Positions 25,523-34,137 of a stretch of 64,000 bases of DNA are shown piece by piece. This DNA comes from Sphingomonas oligoaromativorans (GTDB lineage: Bacteria; Pseudomonadota; Alphaproteobacteria; Sphingomonadales; Sphingomonadaceae). The stretch lies in NCBI RefSeq assembly GCF_011762195.1, contig NZ_JAASQK010000001.1, forward strand, positions 248,001-312,000. The letters are read 5' to 3'. The position numbers and the translations under genes are program-made. How positions within the stretch are numbered: position 1 is the stretch's first letter; each line of letters opens with the position of its first letter. The notes under the pieces were generated by a model. That model saw only the letters and a list, made by a program, of their open reading frames with translations. It was not told where the DNA came from and made no database searches.

Positions 25523-26580
25523 GGATCGCGCTGGTCAGCGACGCCTGGGCGCCGCAGGTCAACGGCGTCGTCCGCACGCTGACCACCACGGTCGCGATGC
25601 TGCGCGGGCAGGGGCATGAGATCGAGACGATCACGCCCGATCAGTTCGCCACCCTGCCATGCCCGAGCTACCCGGAGATCCGGCTGGCGCTGGGCAGCGG
25701 GCGCGCGGTGGCGGCGCGGCTGAGGGCGTTCGCGCCGGATGCGATCCACATCGCCACCGAAGGCCCGCTGGGCTGGGCGGCGCGGCGCTGGTGCATGGAT
25801 CGGGGGCTGCCCTTCACCACCTCCTTCCACACGCGCTTCCCCGATTATGTGGCGATGCGCAGCCGGCTTCCGGCGGACTGGTTCTGGCCGATCGTCCGCC
25901 GCTTCCACGGCCCCGCCGCGCGCATCTTCGCGGCGACCGGGACGCTGGCCGACGAGCTGGCGACGCGCGGCCTGCCGCAGACGCACCGCTGGTCGCGCGG
26001 CGTCGACCTCACGCTGTTCGCGCCGGGCCTCGCGCCGCTGCCCGAACTGGCGGACCTGCCGCGCCCGATCCAGCTTTCGGTCGGCCGCGTGGCGGTGGAG
26101 AAGAATATCGAGGCGTTCCTGCGCTCCGGCGTGCCCGGCACCAGGGTGGTGGTGGGAGACGGCCCGGCGCGCGCGATGCTGGAGAAGCGCTTTCCCGACG
26201 TGGTCTTCCTCGGCGCGCTGCATGGCGGGCGGCTGGCGGCGGCCTATGCGGCGGCGGACGTGTTCGTCTTCCCGAGCCTCACCGACACCTTCGGCCTCGT
26301 GATGATCGAGGCGCTGGCGAGCGGCGTGCCGGTCGCGGCCTTCCCGGTGCAGGGGCCGCTCGACATCGTCGGGCGCGACGGCACCGGCATGGCGGGCGGC
26401 GCGGGGCGGCCCGTCGGCGCGCTCGACCCCGATCTGGAGACGGCGATCCGCAAGGCGTTGCCGCTCGACCGGCGGGACTGCGTGGCGGAAGGGCGGCGCT
26501 ATGGCTGGGATCGCTGCACGGGCCAGTTCCTCGCCGGGCTGGTGTCGATCGCGGATGCCGGTCTCGTCGTCGCGGCCTGA
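25519..26580 (+). CDS. GT4-family glycosyltransferase, Agt-like glycolipid synthase
   Basis: 353 residues. The GT-B fold begins with ALVSDAWAPQVNGVVRTL and has the GT4 C-terminal block SLTDTFGLVMIEALASGVPV with the E-x7-E donor-binding motif. Overlapping plcP, it is a good match for Agt, which adds glucose, galactose or glucuronate to diacylglycerol to make phosphate-free lipids. In sphingomonads the acceptor could be ceramide instead. It is peripheral-membrane/cytosolic by appearance; no TM is seen. Confidence 0.75.
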   Translation: MRIALVSDAWAPQVNGVVRTLTTTVAMLRGQGHEIETITPDQFATLPCPSYPEIRLALGSGRAVAARLRAFAPDAIHIATEGPLGWAARRWCMDRGLPFTTSFHTRFPDYVAMRSRLPADWFWPIVRRFHGPAARIFAATGTLADELATRGLPQTHRWSRGVDLTLFAPGLAPLPELADLPRPIQLSVGRVAVEKNIEAFLRSGVPGTRVVVGDGPARAMLEKRFPDVVFLGALHGGRLAAAYAAADVFVFPSLTDTFGLVMIEALASGVPVAAFPVQGPLDIVGRDGTGMAGGAGRPVGALDPDLETAIRKALPLDRRDCVAEGRRYGWDRCTGQFLAGLVSIADAGLVVAA

Positions 26581-26660
26581 TCGGCCGTTCGAAACTCTGG
26601 AACGATTTCGTCGAAACTATCGGGCTGATCCGCAAAGTCCGATCGAAGTATGAACACATC

Positions 26661-26695
26661 GTCAGCCACGCCGCTCCCCCCTCCGGCGTGCTGAC
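26661..26695 (+). promoter_or_regulatory. Hairpin directly before the ribosome site of a small gene
   Basis: GTCAGCCACGCCG (26661-26673) pairs with CGGCGTGCTGAC (26684-26695) apart from one bulged base. The AGGAGG of the next gene starts at the very next base, 26696. This could terminate transcription from the GT4 gene or modulate initiation of the small gene. Confidence 0.4.
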
Positions 26696-26707
26696 AGGAG
26701 GCCCGCC

Positions 26708-26992
26708 ATGGTTCAGTTCGCCTATGCCGTAGCGCGTTGCACCGGTGCCGATCCGGCCGCGTTCGGCCGCCCCTCCCGGCGGGCTCCGGCCATGGCGGGC
26801 CTCTGCTTCGATCTGGTCCGCCGTGTCGTGACCGGGCTGTTGCTGATCGCCCTGCTCGGCATCGCCGGCTGGGCAGCCGCCCGCGCGCTGGACTCGACGC
26901 TGCTGGGCTTCGTCTTCGCCGACCTGCTGTTCCTGGTCGGCGTCGCGCTGCGCGGGGCGGTCGCCCCGGCCCGCAGCGGGCGCTCGCGCTGA
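26708..26992 (+). CDS. Small membrane protein of unknown function
   Basis: 94 residues. An AGGAGG at 26696-26701 precedes the ATG by 6 bases. A basic N-terminal part is followed by two hydrophobic segments (about 40-58 and 64-84) and a short Arg-rich tail, so a two-TM inner-membrane protein is likely. No family was recognised. It sits alone between the Agt-like gene and an amino acid permease. The good ribosome site and TM pattern are the reasons for calling it. Confidence 0.55.
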   Translation: MVQFAYAVARCTGADPAAFGRPSRRAPAMAGLCFDLVRRVVTGLLLIALLGIAGWAAARALDSTLLGFVFADLLFLVGVALRGAVAPARSGRSR

Positions 26993-27069
26993 GAGCCACC
27001 CCTATCCGCTGAGTTGACGGACTGCGATACGGATGTGCAATCTCGCGTCCTCAGCGATGGGGGCGCGCG

Positions 27070-28425
27070 ATGGCGGACGAGGTGGAAGGCGGCGCAGGCC
27101 GGGGCAGTCGATCGGCGCGGTCGCTCGGCTTCTGGATGTGCAGCGCGCTCGTCGTCGGCAACATGATCGGATCGGGCGTGTTCATGCTGCCCGCCTCGCT
27201 CGCGCCGTTCGGATGGAATGCGATGCTCGGCTGGATCGTGACGATCGCCGGCGCGCTCACCATCGCCTTCGTCTTCGCCCGCCTCGCCCAGGCCTTCCCG
27301 CAGGCCGGCGGGCCTTATGCCTATACCCACGCCGCGTTCGGCCCGATGGCGGGCTTCGCCGTCGCCTGGACCTATTGGCTGTCGATCGTCGTGGGCAACG
27401 CGGCCATCGCCGTCGCGGGGGTGAGCTATCTGAGCGTGCTGATCCCCGCGATCGGGCAGGTCCATGCCCTGCCGCCGCTGCTGACCCTCGGCGTGATCTG
27501 GTCGCTGACGCTGGTGAACTGCCTCGGCGCGCGCTCGGCGGGGTGGGTGCAGCTTGCCGCGACGATCCTGAAGCTGCTGCCGCTTGCCGCCGTGCTGCTG
27601 GTCGCGGTGCTGGCGTTCGCGGGCGGGGCCACGCCGGTCACGCCGCTGCGGCTGGCGGACCTCCATCCCGGCGCGGTGACGGGCGCGGCGACGCTGACGC
27701 TGTGGGCGCTGCTCGGCCTCGAATCCGCGACCGTCCCGGCGGACAAGGTGATCGACGCGCCGCGCACCATCCCGCGCGCCACCCTGTTCGGGACGGCCTT
27801 TGCCGGGCTCGTCTATCTCTGCCTCTGTTCGGCGGTGCTGCTGCTGATGCCGGCGGATCGGCTCGCCCATTCGCCGGCGCCGCTGGCGGACTTCCTCGAC
27901 GCCCATGCCGGCGCGCATAGCGGCCCGGTGCTGGCGGGCTTCGCGGCGCTGAGCGCGTTCGGGGCGCTCAACGGCTGGGTGCTGCTCCAGGGCGAGCTGC
28001 CGGGCGTGATGGCGCGGCGCGGCGTCTTCCCGCGCTGGCTGGGCAAGACCAATGCGCAGGGCACGGCGGTGCGCGCGCATCTCGTCTCGGCGGCGGTGCT
28101 GACGGCGACGATGCTGATGAACTTCCAGCGTTCGATGGTGGAGCTGTTCACCTTCATCGCGCTGCTCTCCACCACGGCATCGCTCTTCGCCTATCTGTTC
28201 AGCGCGCTGGCGGCGATCTTGCTCCAGCGGCGCGGCGGGATGCCGGCCTCGCTGCTGCTGCGCGGGGTGGCGGCGGTGGCGGCGGCCTATTCGCTGTGGG
28301 CGATCTGGGGCGCGGGGCGGGGGCCGGCGCTGTGGGGGCTGGTCTTCCTGCTCTCGGCGCTGCCGGTCTACGCGCTGATGCGCTGGCGGGAGCGGGCGGG
28401 CCGGACGGCGCTGGCGACGGGGTGA
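27070..28425 (+). CDS. APC-superfamily amino acid permease (AdiC/CadB-like)
   Basis: 451 residues with about 12 TM helices. The first helix carries the substrate-binding signature VVGNMIGSGVFMLPASLA of basic amino-acid/polyamine antiporters (AdiC, PotE, CadB group). No decarboxylase gene lies next to it, so uptake or exchange of an amino acid is the safest statement. The start MADEVEGG at 27070 lies 8 codons before the basic stretch leading to TM1. Confidence 0.88.
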   Translation: MADEVEGGAGRGSRSARSLGFWMCSALVVGNMIGSGVFMLPASLAPFGWNAMLGWIVTIAGALTIAFVFARLAQAFPQAGGPYAYTHAAFGPMAGFAVAWTYWLSIVVGNAAIAVAGVSYLSVLIPAIGQVHALPPLLTLGVIWSLTLVNCLGARSAGWVQLAATILKLLPLAAVLLVAVLAFAGGATPVTPLRLADLHPGAVTGAATLTLWALLGLESATVPADKVIDAPRTIPRATLFGTAFAGLVYLCLCSAVLLLMPADRLAHSPAPLADFLDAHAGAHSGPVLAGFAALSAFGALNGWVLLQGELPGVMARRGVFPRWLGKTNAQGTAVRAHLVSAAVLTATMLMNFQRSMVELFTFIALLSTTASLFAYLFSALAAILLQRRGGMPASLLLRGVAAVAAAYSLWAIWGAGRGPALWGLVFLLSALPVYALMRWRERAGRTALATG

Positions 28426-28541
28426 ACATGCCTAACGGCGGATAAAGACTTTGGTCGAAATTCGCCGCCTGTCCCGTCTTTCCATGCAACCTCGACGGGC
28501 CGCCCGTGGTTGCATCGGCAAAGGCAGCGGGAGCGCCCCCA

Positions 28542-29015
28542 ATGCGGGACATGCTGGAAGAATATCTCGAACGGATGATCGCCATCACGGTTTCGGCGGA
28601 GATCGAGATATTGTCGGCGCCGGCGGTGGATTTCGCGCATCTCGACTCTCATCGGATGCGGATGGCGCGGACGCTCACGGCCTATCAGCTTTTCGCGCAT
28701 CGCGAGCTGTTCCACGCCCTCCTGTCGAGCCGCCACGCCGCCGATGTCGAATGCGGGCGGCGGCTGGGCACCGAGTGCAACGCGCTGGCCGAGGCGATGC
28801 GCGCCCACGCCCGCAAATGGGCCGCGCAGTCACCGGCGGCGATGTGGGAGGAATATCGCCCCGCGGCGCTCGGGCTGATCGAGCGCATCCGCCAGCACAT
28901 CCTCCATGCGCGTGCCGGCGCGAACCGGCTCGACCACAACGCGCGCGCGCCGGCGGAAGCGATGGCCTATCCCGCCGAAACCTATCTCCGGCAGATGGCC
29001 GGAACCTCGCTCTAG
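28542..29015 (+). CDS. Hypothetical all-helical protein
   Basis: 157 residues from ATG 28542, preceded by GCGGGAG; the frame is open from a GTG at 28506. Predicted mostly helical with many His, Glu and Arg (LFAHRELFHALLSS, IRQHILHARAG). No TM, signal or known domain was recognised. Its codon usage resembles that of its neighbours. A helical metal-binding or regulatory role is possible but unsupported. Confidence 0.6.
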   Translation: MRDMLEEYLERMIAITVSAEIEILSAPAVDFAHLDSHRMRMARTLTAYQLFAHRELFHALLSSRHAADVECGRRLGTECNALAEAMRAHARKWAAQSPAAMWEEYRPAALGLIERIRQHILHARAGANRLDHNARAPAEAMAYPAETYLRQMAGTSL

Positions 29016-29045
29016 CCGCCTCAGGCTTGCCGGCGATCCGTGAGA

Positions 29046-30299
29046 TCAGGCAATTTCCTCGACGGTCTTCAATATAATCCGCACATGCTCTTCCCAACTG
29101 GGGGGCATCCAGGCCTGCATCCGCGCGAGTTGCGCCGCGCGGCGTCCCGATCCCGGAGCGCTATACTCGATTAACGCATTGTGCCAGCCGATACCATCCA
29201 GAGGATGGAGGTAGTCCGCCGCGTCGCCGCCGGCCTCGCGCAGCGCAGGCAGGTCGCTGCATATCACCGGCGTGCCGAGCGCCAGCGCCTCGGTCACCGG
29301 CATTCCGAAGCCTTCCGCGAAGGAGGGGAGCAGCACCGCGCAGGCGCCCGCCACGATCGCGCGCATCTCCGCGTCGGGGAGCGCCGACATCTCCTCGACA
29401 TGGCCTTTCAGCGCGGGGCAGCGATCGAGCATGTCGACCACCTGCTCATTCTCCCAGCCGCGGCGGCCGATGATGATGAGCTTCGGGATCGATCCGGGCT
29501 CGCCCCGCTCGGCCCATTGCCGCCAGATGTTGAGCAGCAGCAGATGGTTCTTGCGCGCCTCGATGGTGCCGAGGCAGACGAAATAGGGCTCGGCCGGCGG
29601 GCGCGGCGCCGGGCGGCTTTCGTCGTGGAGGCCGAGATGGGCGACGTGGAGCGGAATCTCCCTCCGCTCGGCCGCGAGATGCGGCGCGAAGGAGCGCAGC
29701 GTGGCCGCCGAATTGCCCAGCGCCGCCGAGGCGAGCCGCGCCATGGTCCGCACCCGCTTCAGATGGAGCGCATCGCCGCCGGGGCGGGCATATTCGGGAT
29801 ATTCGATCGGGATCAGATCGTGGATCAGGCAGACGAAGCGCGCCTGTTCCCGCCGCAGGATATCGCGGACGAGCGCTTCGTTATGGAGATGGTGCGGCGA
29901 GCTTTGCACCAGCACGCGGCGCGCCGATCCGCCGGCCGGCACCCGGCGCGGACGCATCCGCCACAGCACGCCGAGCGCGTGGAGCTTCCGCCCGATCCCG
30001 CCCGCGGGGATGTCGATTTCCCCCGCCCAGGCGGCGCGGGTCGCCTTCAGGAAGGCGCGGGCGGTCTCCGTCGGGATGCGGCCGTAGAAGCCGGTCGGAT
30101 GCACGAGGCAGAAGGAGAGCCGCTCCGGCGCCTCCCTCAGCAGCCCCTCGGCCCAGGCCAGCTCGACCCGGTCCACGCCGGTCGGCGTCTTGTGCAGCAC
30201 GCGCGAGACCAGCCGCGAGATGTCGAGCAGGATCTCGGGCCGATCGGCGAGGGGAGGGACGGTGCGCCGATCCTGCGGATCGCGCGAGGCGGTCGTCAT
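29046..30299 (-). CDS. GT4-family glycosyltransferase of the capsule locus
   Basis: 417 residues. The N-terminal ILLDISRLVSRVLHKTPTGVDRVELAW is typical of a group of capsule and LPS mannosyl/glucosyltransferases, followed by the C-terminal GT-B domain with YFVCLGTIEARKNHLLLL and LLPSFAEGFGMPVTEALALGTPVI (donor-binding E-x7-E). The ATG overlaps the kpsS stop (ATGA), so it is translated with KpsS and likely extends the capsule repeat. The long open frame running further upstream belongs to another frame of kpsS and is not part of this protein. Confidence 0.87.
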   Translation of the reverse strand: MTTASRDPQDRRTVPPLADRPEILLDISRLVSRVLHKTPTGVDRVELAWAEGLLREAPERLSFCLVHPTGFYGRIPTETARAFLKATRAAWAGEIDIPAGGIGRKLHALGVLWRMRPRRVPAGGSARRVLVQSSPHHLHNEALVRDILRREQARFVCLIHDLIPIEYPEYARPGGDALHLKRVRTMARLASAALGNSAATLRSFAPHLAAERREIPLHVAHLGLHDESRPAPRPPAEPYFVCLGTIEARKNHLLLLNIWRQWAERGEPGSIPKLIIIGRRGWENEQVVDMLDRCPALKGHVEEMSALPDAEMRAIVAGACAVLLPSFAEGFGMPVTEALALGTPVICSDLPALREAGGDAADYLHPLDGIGWHNALIEYSAPGSGRRAAQLARMQAWMPPSWEEHVRIILKTVEEIA

Positions 30300-31558
30300 G
30301 GAAGCGGGCGGGCGACGGGAATGGCCAGATCGACGGGGCCGGCCTCGGTCAGCCGGGCCATGGCGGCCGAGACGAGCAGGTCGATGCCGGCGTTGCTGAG
30401 GAAGGCGCCGTGCAGCAGGCAGCGATTGGCGAGAACGCGGTGGAACGCGTCGTAGATCGTCGGATCGGGCGCCGCCGGGTTCAGCCAGAAGCTGTCCAGC
30501 GGCTGCTGGTCGGTCACGCCGGGGATGTCGTACACCGCATCGCCCAGCACCTTCACCGCGCGCCCGGCGGCGAGCGAGAGCGTGCCGCTGGTGCTGTTCA
30601 CCGTCACCATGCCGCGCGAGCCGTTGACGAGCTTCAGCAGATCGCCCTGCTCCAGAAAGGCGACGCGGTCGCTGATGCCGAGCGAGCCCGCGATCTCGGC
30701 CACCACCGTCCGCCAGTCCTTCAGGCCGCTGTCGAGCGGATGCTCCTTGATGGCGAGCATCGTGTCGGCGGGGGCATGGGCCGCGAAGCTGCGCATCACC
30801 GTCTCGATCGCCGGCCGCATCTCGCCGAACGGCGAGTGGACGCGGATCTGGTAATCCGAGTTCAACTGGAGCGGGAACAGGAAATAGTCCGAGCGTTCCA
30901 GCTTCTGGAGGTCGAGCTGCGTCCGCGCCCGATCCTCGTCGTGCATCGAGAAGCGGCGGAGGAACATGATGCCCTCCCACACCGGATTGCGCGAGCGATG
31001 GCTGCCGTGGAACGGGAAGCGCCAGTGCTGGAGCACGACCTCCGCATAATAGAAGAACGCCGCCCAGCCGCGCGCCGTCGCATAGGAGGGGATCGGATCG
31101 TGCGCCGGCGGTGCCGGCAGACCGCGCGCCTGCTCGACATACCATTGCGGATCGCGCGACAGGGTGGAGTTGCCGTTCACGCCGTCGCGCTCCAGCGTCA
31201 CCCAGTCCGGCCGGATATAGCCTTCCTCGAAGACGTGGATGCGCACGTCGGCGGCGCGCGCGATGGCGACGGCCTCGATATGCTGGGGGCGGCTGTCGCC
31301 GAACAGGATCAGGTCGGTGACGGCTTCCTTGGCGAGATAGCGCTCGAAGAAGGCCGGCCAGTGCCGTTCCTTGCCGCGGAAATCGGTGCCGGTGGGCCAG
31401 GTTGCGCGGTCGCCGCCGTTGAAGTTGATCCGGCGCACGCGATGCCCCGCCAGCTCCATGGCGTTGCCGAGCTTGGGGAAGAAGGAGCCGTGCGGCCCCT
31501 GAAGGAAAAGGAAGGTCCGGCGTATCCTGGGGTGCTGCCTCACGAATGCGCGCTCCAC
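30296..31558 (-). CDS. kpsS: KpsS-like capsule Kdo transferase
   Basis: 420 residues. KpsS adds the first Kdo to phosphatidylglycerol to start the poly-Kdo linker of group 2 capsules. Family blocks: RTFLFLQGPHGSFF, HVFEEGYIRPDWVTLE, LFPLQLNSDYQIRVHS (retaining beta-Kdo transferase region), IKEHPLD and VTVNSTSGTLSLA. A GTG is the first in-frame start and lacks a clear Shine-Dalgarno, so the true start could shift slightly. Kdo would come from kdsA, kpsF and kdsB at 35818-38713. Confidence 0.9.
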   Translation of the reverse strand: MERAFVRQHPRIRRTFLFLQGPHGSFFPKLGNAMELAGHRVRRINFNGGDRATWPTGTDFRGKERHWPAFFERYLAKEAVTDLILFGDSRPQHIEAVAIARAADVRIHVFEEGYIRPDWVTLERDGVNGNSTLSRDPQWYVEQARGLPAPPAHDPIPSYATARGWAAFFYYAEVVLQHWRFPFHGSHRSRNPVWEGIMFLRRFSMHDEDRARTQLDLQKLERSDYFLFPLQLNSDYQIRVHSPFGEMRPAIETVMRSFAAHAPADTMLAIKEHPLDSGLKDWRTVVAEIAGSLGISDRVAFLEQGDLLKLVNGSRGMVTVNSTSGTLSLAAGRAVKVLGDAVYDIPGVTDQQPLDSFWLNPAAPDPTIYDAFHRVLANRCLLHGAFLSNAGIDLLVSAAMARLTEAGPVDLAIPVARPLP

Positions 31559-31751
31559 ATCATGGAACGGGAGGTCTGCCCAATCATGTGATCCCCGGCA
31601 ATCATGGCGGACACGGCAGCGTCTCTATCGGTCGCGATCTGGTCTCGAAGTCCGATGAGGCGCGCGAATTGCATCAAAAGCAACATTATTTCGGATACCG
31701 AAACGCGGCCGGCGCCGCAAGCCGCGCCGGCGGAAGGGAGGCGCGCCATGG

Positions 31752-32354
31752 TCAGATCCTGACGTTCCGCAGCGCTTCGCGATCGGCGGTGGCGAGCAGC
31801 GTGCCGACGGTGATCGGCAGGATGGCGGGCAGGAGCATCGCGGCGAAGGCCAGCCAGTGCGGCACATGGCAGATCAGCACCAGCGCGGACAGCAGCCAGT
31901 AAGCGAGATGCCCCGCATAGGCGCGGATGCCGCAGCTCGTCCGCTGATCGCTGCCGACATATTGGGCGAAGATCGTCCACGGCCCGGTCGCCACGCCATA
32001 GGACCAGAACCAGAGCAGCTCCGGGCGAGCCTGCGTCGCCATGATGCGGGTGAGGCAGAGATATTCCCAGCCGAGCACGACGAGCATCGGCAGGATGCCG
32101 CTCAGCAGGCCGACCAAGCGCCCCGCGCGCCGTCCGCGTCGTTCCAGCACCGCGAGCGCGGCGGCGTCGAGCCCCTTCACCACGAATTCGAGCAGAGCGG
32201 CCACGATCAGGCCGACGGCGAAGGCCACGATCCCGCCGACGACGACCATCCACGCGCCGGACAGCAGGAGGGCAACGCCGCTGATAACGCTGACGACGCT
32301 CAACAGGGCCATGGGGATCGTCGCCAATCCCATCACCGTACCAACTAGATCCAA
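31752..32354 (-). CDS. Multi-pass membrane protein of unknown function in the capsule region
   Basis: 200 residues from a TTG start preceded by GGAGGG 9 bases away. About five or six hydrophobic segments (residues 5-30, 35-60, 85-105, 120-135, 145-165, 170-190). No family was recognised. It lies between kpsC and kpsS on the same strand but with gaps of 89 and 193 bases, so it may have its own promoter. A role in capsule export or polymer length is conceivable but not shown. Confidence 0.6.
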   Translation of the reverse strand: MDLVGTVMGLATIPMALLSVVSVISGVALLLSGAWMVVVGGIVAFAVGLIVAALLEFVVKGLDAAALAVLERRGRRAGRLVGLLSGILPMLVVLGWEYLCLTRIMATQARPELLWFWSYGVATGPWTIFAQYVGSDQRTSCGIRAYAGHLAYWLLSALVLICHVPHWLAFAAMLLPAILPITVGTLLATADREALRNVRI

Positions 32355-32443
32355 GCGTCACTCCCTCCGGCCCCGGCGCGCCCTAGCCTATCATGGCCAC
32401 GCTGAAAACAGGGGAGTGACGTCAGGATGACGCCAAAATCGGG

Positions 32444-34126
32444 CTAGCGGCTCGTAAGGCGGCCCTGGAGGCGGCGGAGCGTCGTGAGCCATGTCGCCTT
32501 GGGGCGGACCTGCCCGGCCAGTCGCGATACCAGCAATTCCGCGGGACAGGGCAGGAAGGTGACCGGATCGAGATAGCGCGGATAGAGGATCAGCACGCCA
32601 GCGACGAGTTCGTGGACCGTCAGCCGCCGCGTCCGCCGCTCGGGCACGGCGCCGAGATCGCGGGTGACGCCCCAGCCCGCATAGAAGGGCACGCCATGCG
32701 TGGTGACATCCCGTCCGCGCAGCAGCGCCTCGAAGCCGGTGAGCGAGGTCAGCACATGCACGCCGTCGACCAGATCGAGGAGTTGCGCCATGCCGCCGCC
32801 GCGCACCACGCGGTCCGCATGGCGGAGGGCATCCTCGTCGGGCACCGCGCCGCGCCGGTGGCCGGCGTCGACGTCCGGGTGGGGGCGGAACCAGATCTCC
32901 GCATCCGGCTCCAGCGCGCGGACCCGTTCCAGCAGCGTGAGGTTGCTCGCCAGCCCGCCGCCGCCGAGCAGGACGGACATGTCGTCCTCCACCTGTCCGG
33001 GGACGAGGACGAGGCGGCGTGCAGCATCGCGCTCGGGGAAGCGGTGCGCCGCCGCACCGCCATATTTGCTGATGCCGGCCTTGACGATGAAGGCCTCCAG
33101 CGATCGCGCCCGTTCGATCAGCGCTTCGGGGAAGGCCGCCGTTTCAAGCAGATGCTCGAGGTCGCTCGCACGGGATGGATCATAATGGATGCCCCGCCGG
33201 TCGACCGCGACCGAGAAGGGCGGGAAGAGATTGCTGCCCAGCCCCACCGAGCGGACGAAGCCGTCCTCCACGCGCACCAGCGGCACGCCCTCGCGCGCGG
33301 CCTCTTCACGGAACCCCTCGGGCAGGCGGGACGGCCAGACGGCGATCCCGGCGCCCGCCGCCCTCGCCGCCTCGATCGCGGGGCGGGTGGCGGTGGTGAA
33401 GCGCAGCGGCGCCCTGCGCGGCGCCCAGAGGAAGCGCTCGATCTCGCGGCGCTTCCACCAGGCGATGCCGGCGGCGACGGCGATGCGGTGGTTGGCGTCG
33501 ATCGTCTCGCGCCACAAAGCGAGGAGGGCGATCGCCTCTTCGGCGGCGCAGCTCTTGCCGGTGAAGGGGTTGCGATAGCGGGTCGCGCCGAGCAGATCGC
33601 GCGCGACGAGGCGGGCGCGCTCCTCGGGCGGCGTGGCGTCGTCGCCGAAGCGTCCGGGCGTGTGGATGCGGAGGCGCGTTCCGGCGATGCAGGCGAGCGC
33701 AGCCATCTCGTCGTCGCCATGGACGTGCCAGACGGCGCCGCCCGCCAGCAGCGGCCAGGGATCGACTTCCCCGATCGCCACGGCGACACCTCGCCCGCGC
33801 AGCTTCCATGCGGCGTGGCGCGCCCATTTGGCGGACGGCAGCACCAGCAGCGGCGAGGCCGCCTCGGGGGTGGTGAGGGCGTCCAGCATCCGCTCGGCCT
33901 CGACGGCGGAGGCGGGACGCAGCACCGCCGTCACCGGGCCGAACCCGGTGGGCGCGGCCCAGCTCGGGCCGCCGATCCGGGCATCCCGAATGGCCGCGAA
34001 CAGCGCGTCGATCCGCTCCGGCGAAGTCTCGGACATCGGCCCCGGCACGCGGCGGCTCACCGCCGCCTCCGCCGGATCGGCGCGCGGGAAGGGCGGGGAA
34101 CGCAGGAGGGGCGGGAAGCTCGGCAT
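32444..34126 (-). CDS. kpsC: KpsC-like capsule Kdo transferase
   Basis: 560 residues. KpsC alternates beta-2,4 and beta-2,7 Kdo linkages to build the capsule linker on the cytoplasmic face. The C-terminal module is well kept: RVEDGFVRSVGLGSNLFPP, GIHYDPSRASDLEHLL, IWFRPHPDV, VLTSLTGFEALLRG and PFYAGWG. The N-terminal module looks degenerate relative to the E. coli protein, which has two complete transferase modules. ATG 34126 (MPSFPPLL) is selected because GGAG lies 6 bases upstream and it falls 11 bases after the PhyH-family stop. Confidence 0.88.
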   Translation of the reverse strand: MPSFPPLLRSPPFPRADPAEAAVSRRVPGPMSETSPERIDALFAAIRDARIGGPSWAAPTGFGPVTAVLRPASAVEAERMLDALTTPEAASPLLVLPSAKWARHAAWKLRGRGVAVAIGEVDPWPLLAGGAVWHVHGDDEMAALACIAGTRLRIHTPGRFGDDATPPEERARLVARDLLGATRYRNPFTGKSCAAEEAIALLALWRETIDANHRIAVAAGIAWWKRREIERFLWAPRRAPLRFTTATRPAIEAARAAGAGIAVWPSRLPEGFREEAAREGVPLVRVEDGFVRSVGLGSNLFPPFSVAVDRRGIHYDPSRASDLEHLLETAAFPEALIERARSLEAFIVKAGISKYGGAAAHRFPERDAARRLVLVPGQVEDDMSVLLGGGGLASNLTLLERVRALEPDAEIWFRPHPDVDAGHRRGAVPDEDALRHADRVVRGGGMAQLLDLVDGVHVLTSLTGFEALLRGRDVTTHGVPFYAGWGVTRDLGAVPERRTRRLTVHELVAGVLILYPRYLDPVTFLPCPAELLVSRLAGQVRPKATWLTTLRRLQGRLTSR

Positions 34127-34137
34127 CGGGCTCCGGC

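Noticed and set aside
29046-31145. Single 699-codon minus-strand gene covering the GT4 and part of kpsS
   Set aside because: Only the part from 30299 downward has GT4 motifs; the upstream half is another frame of kpsS, and the ATG at 30299 overlaps the kpsS stop in the usual way.
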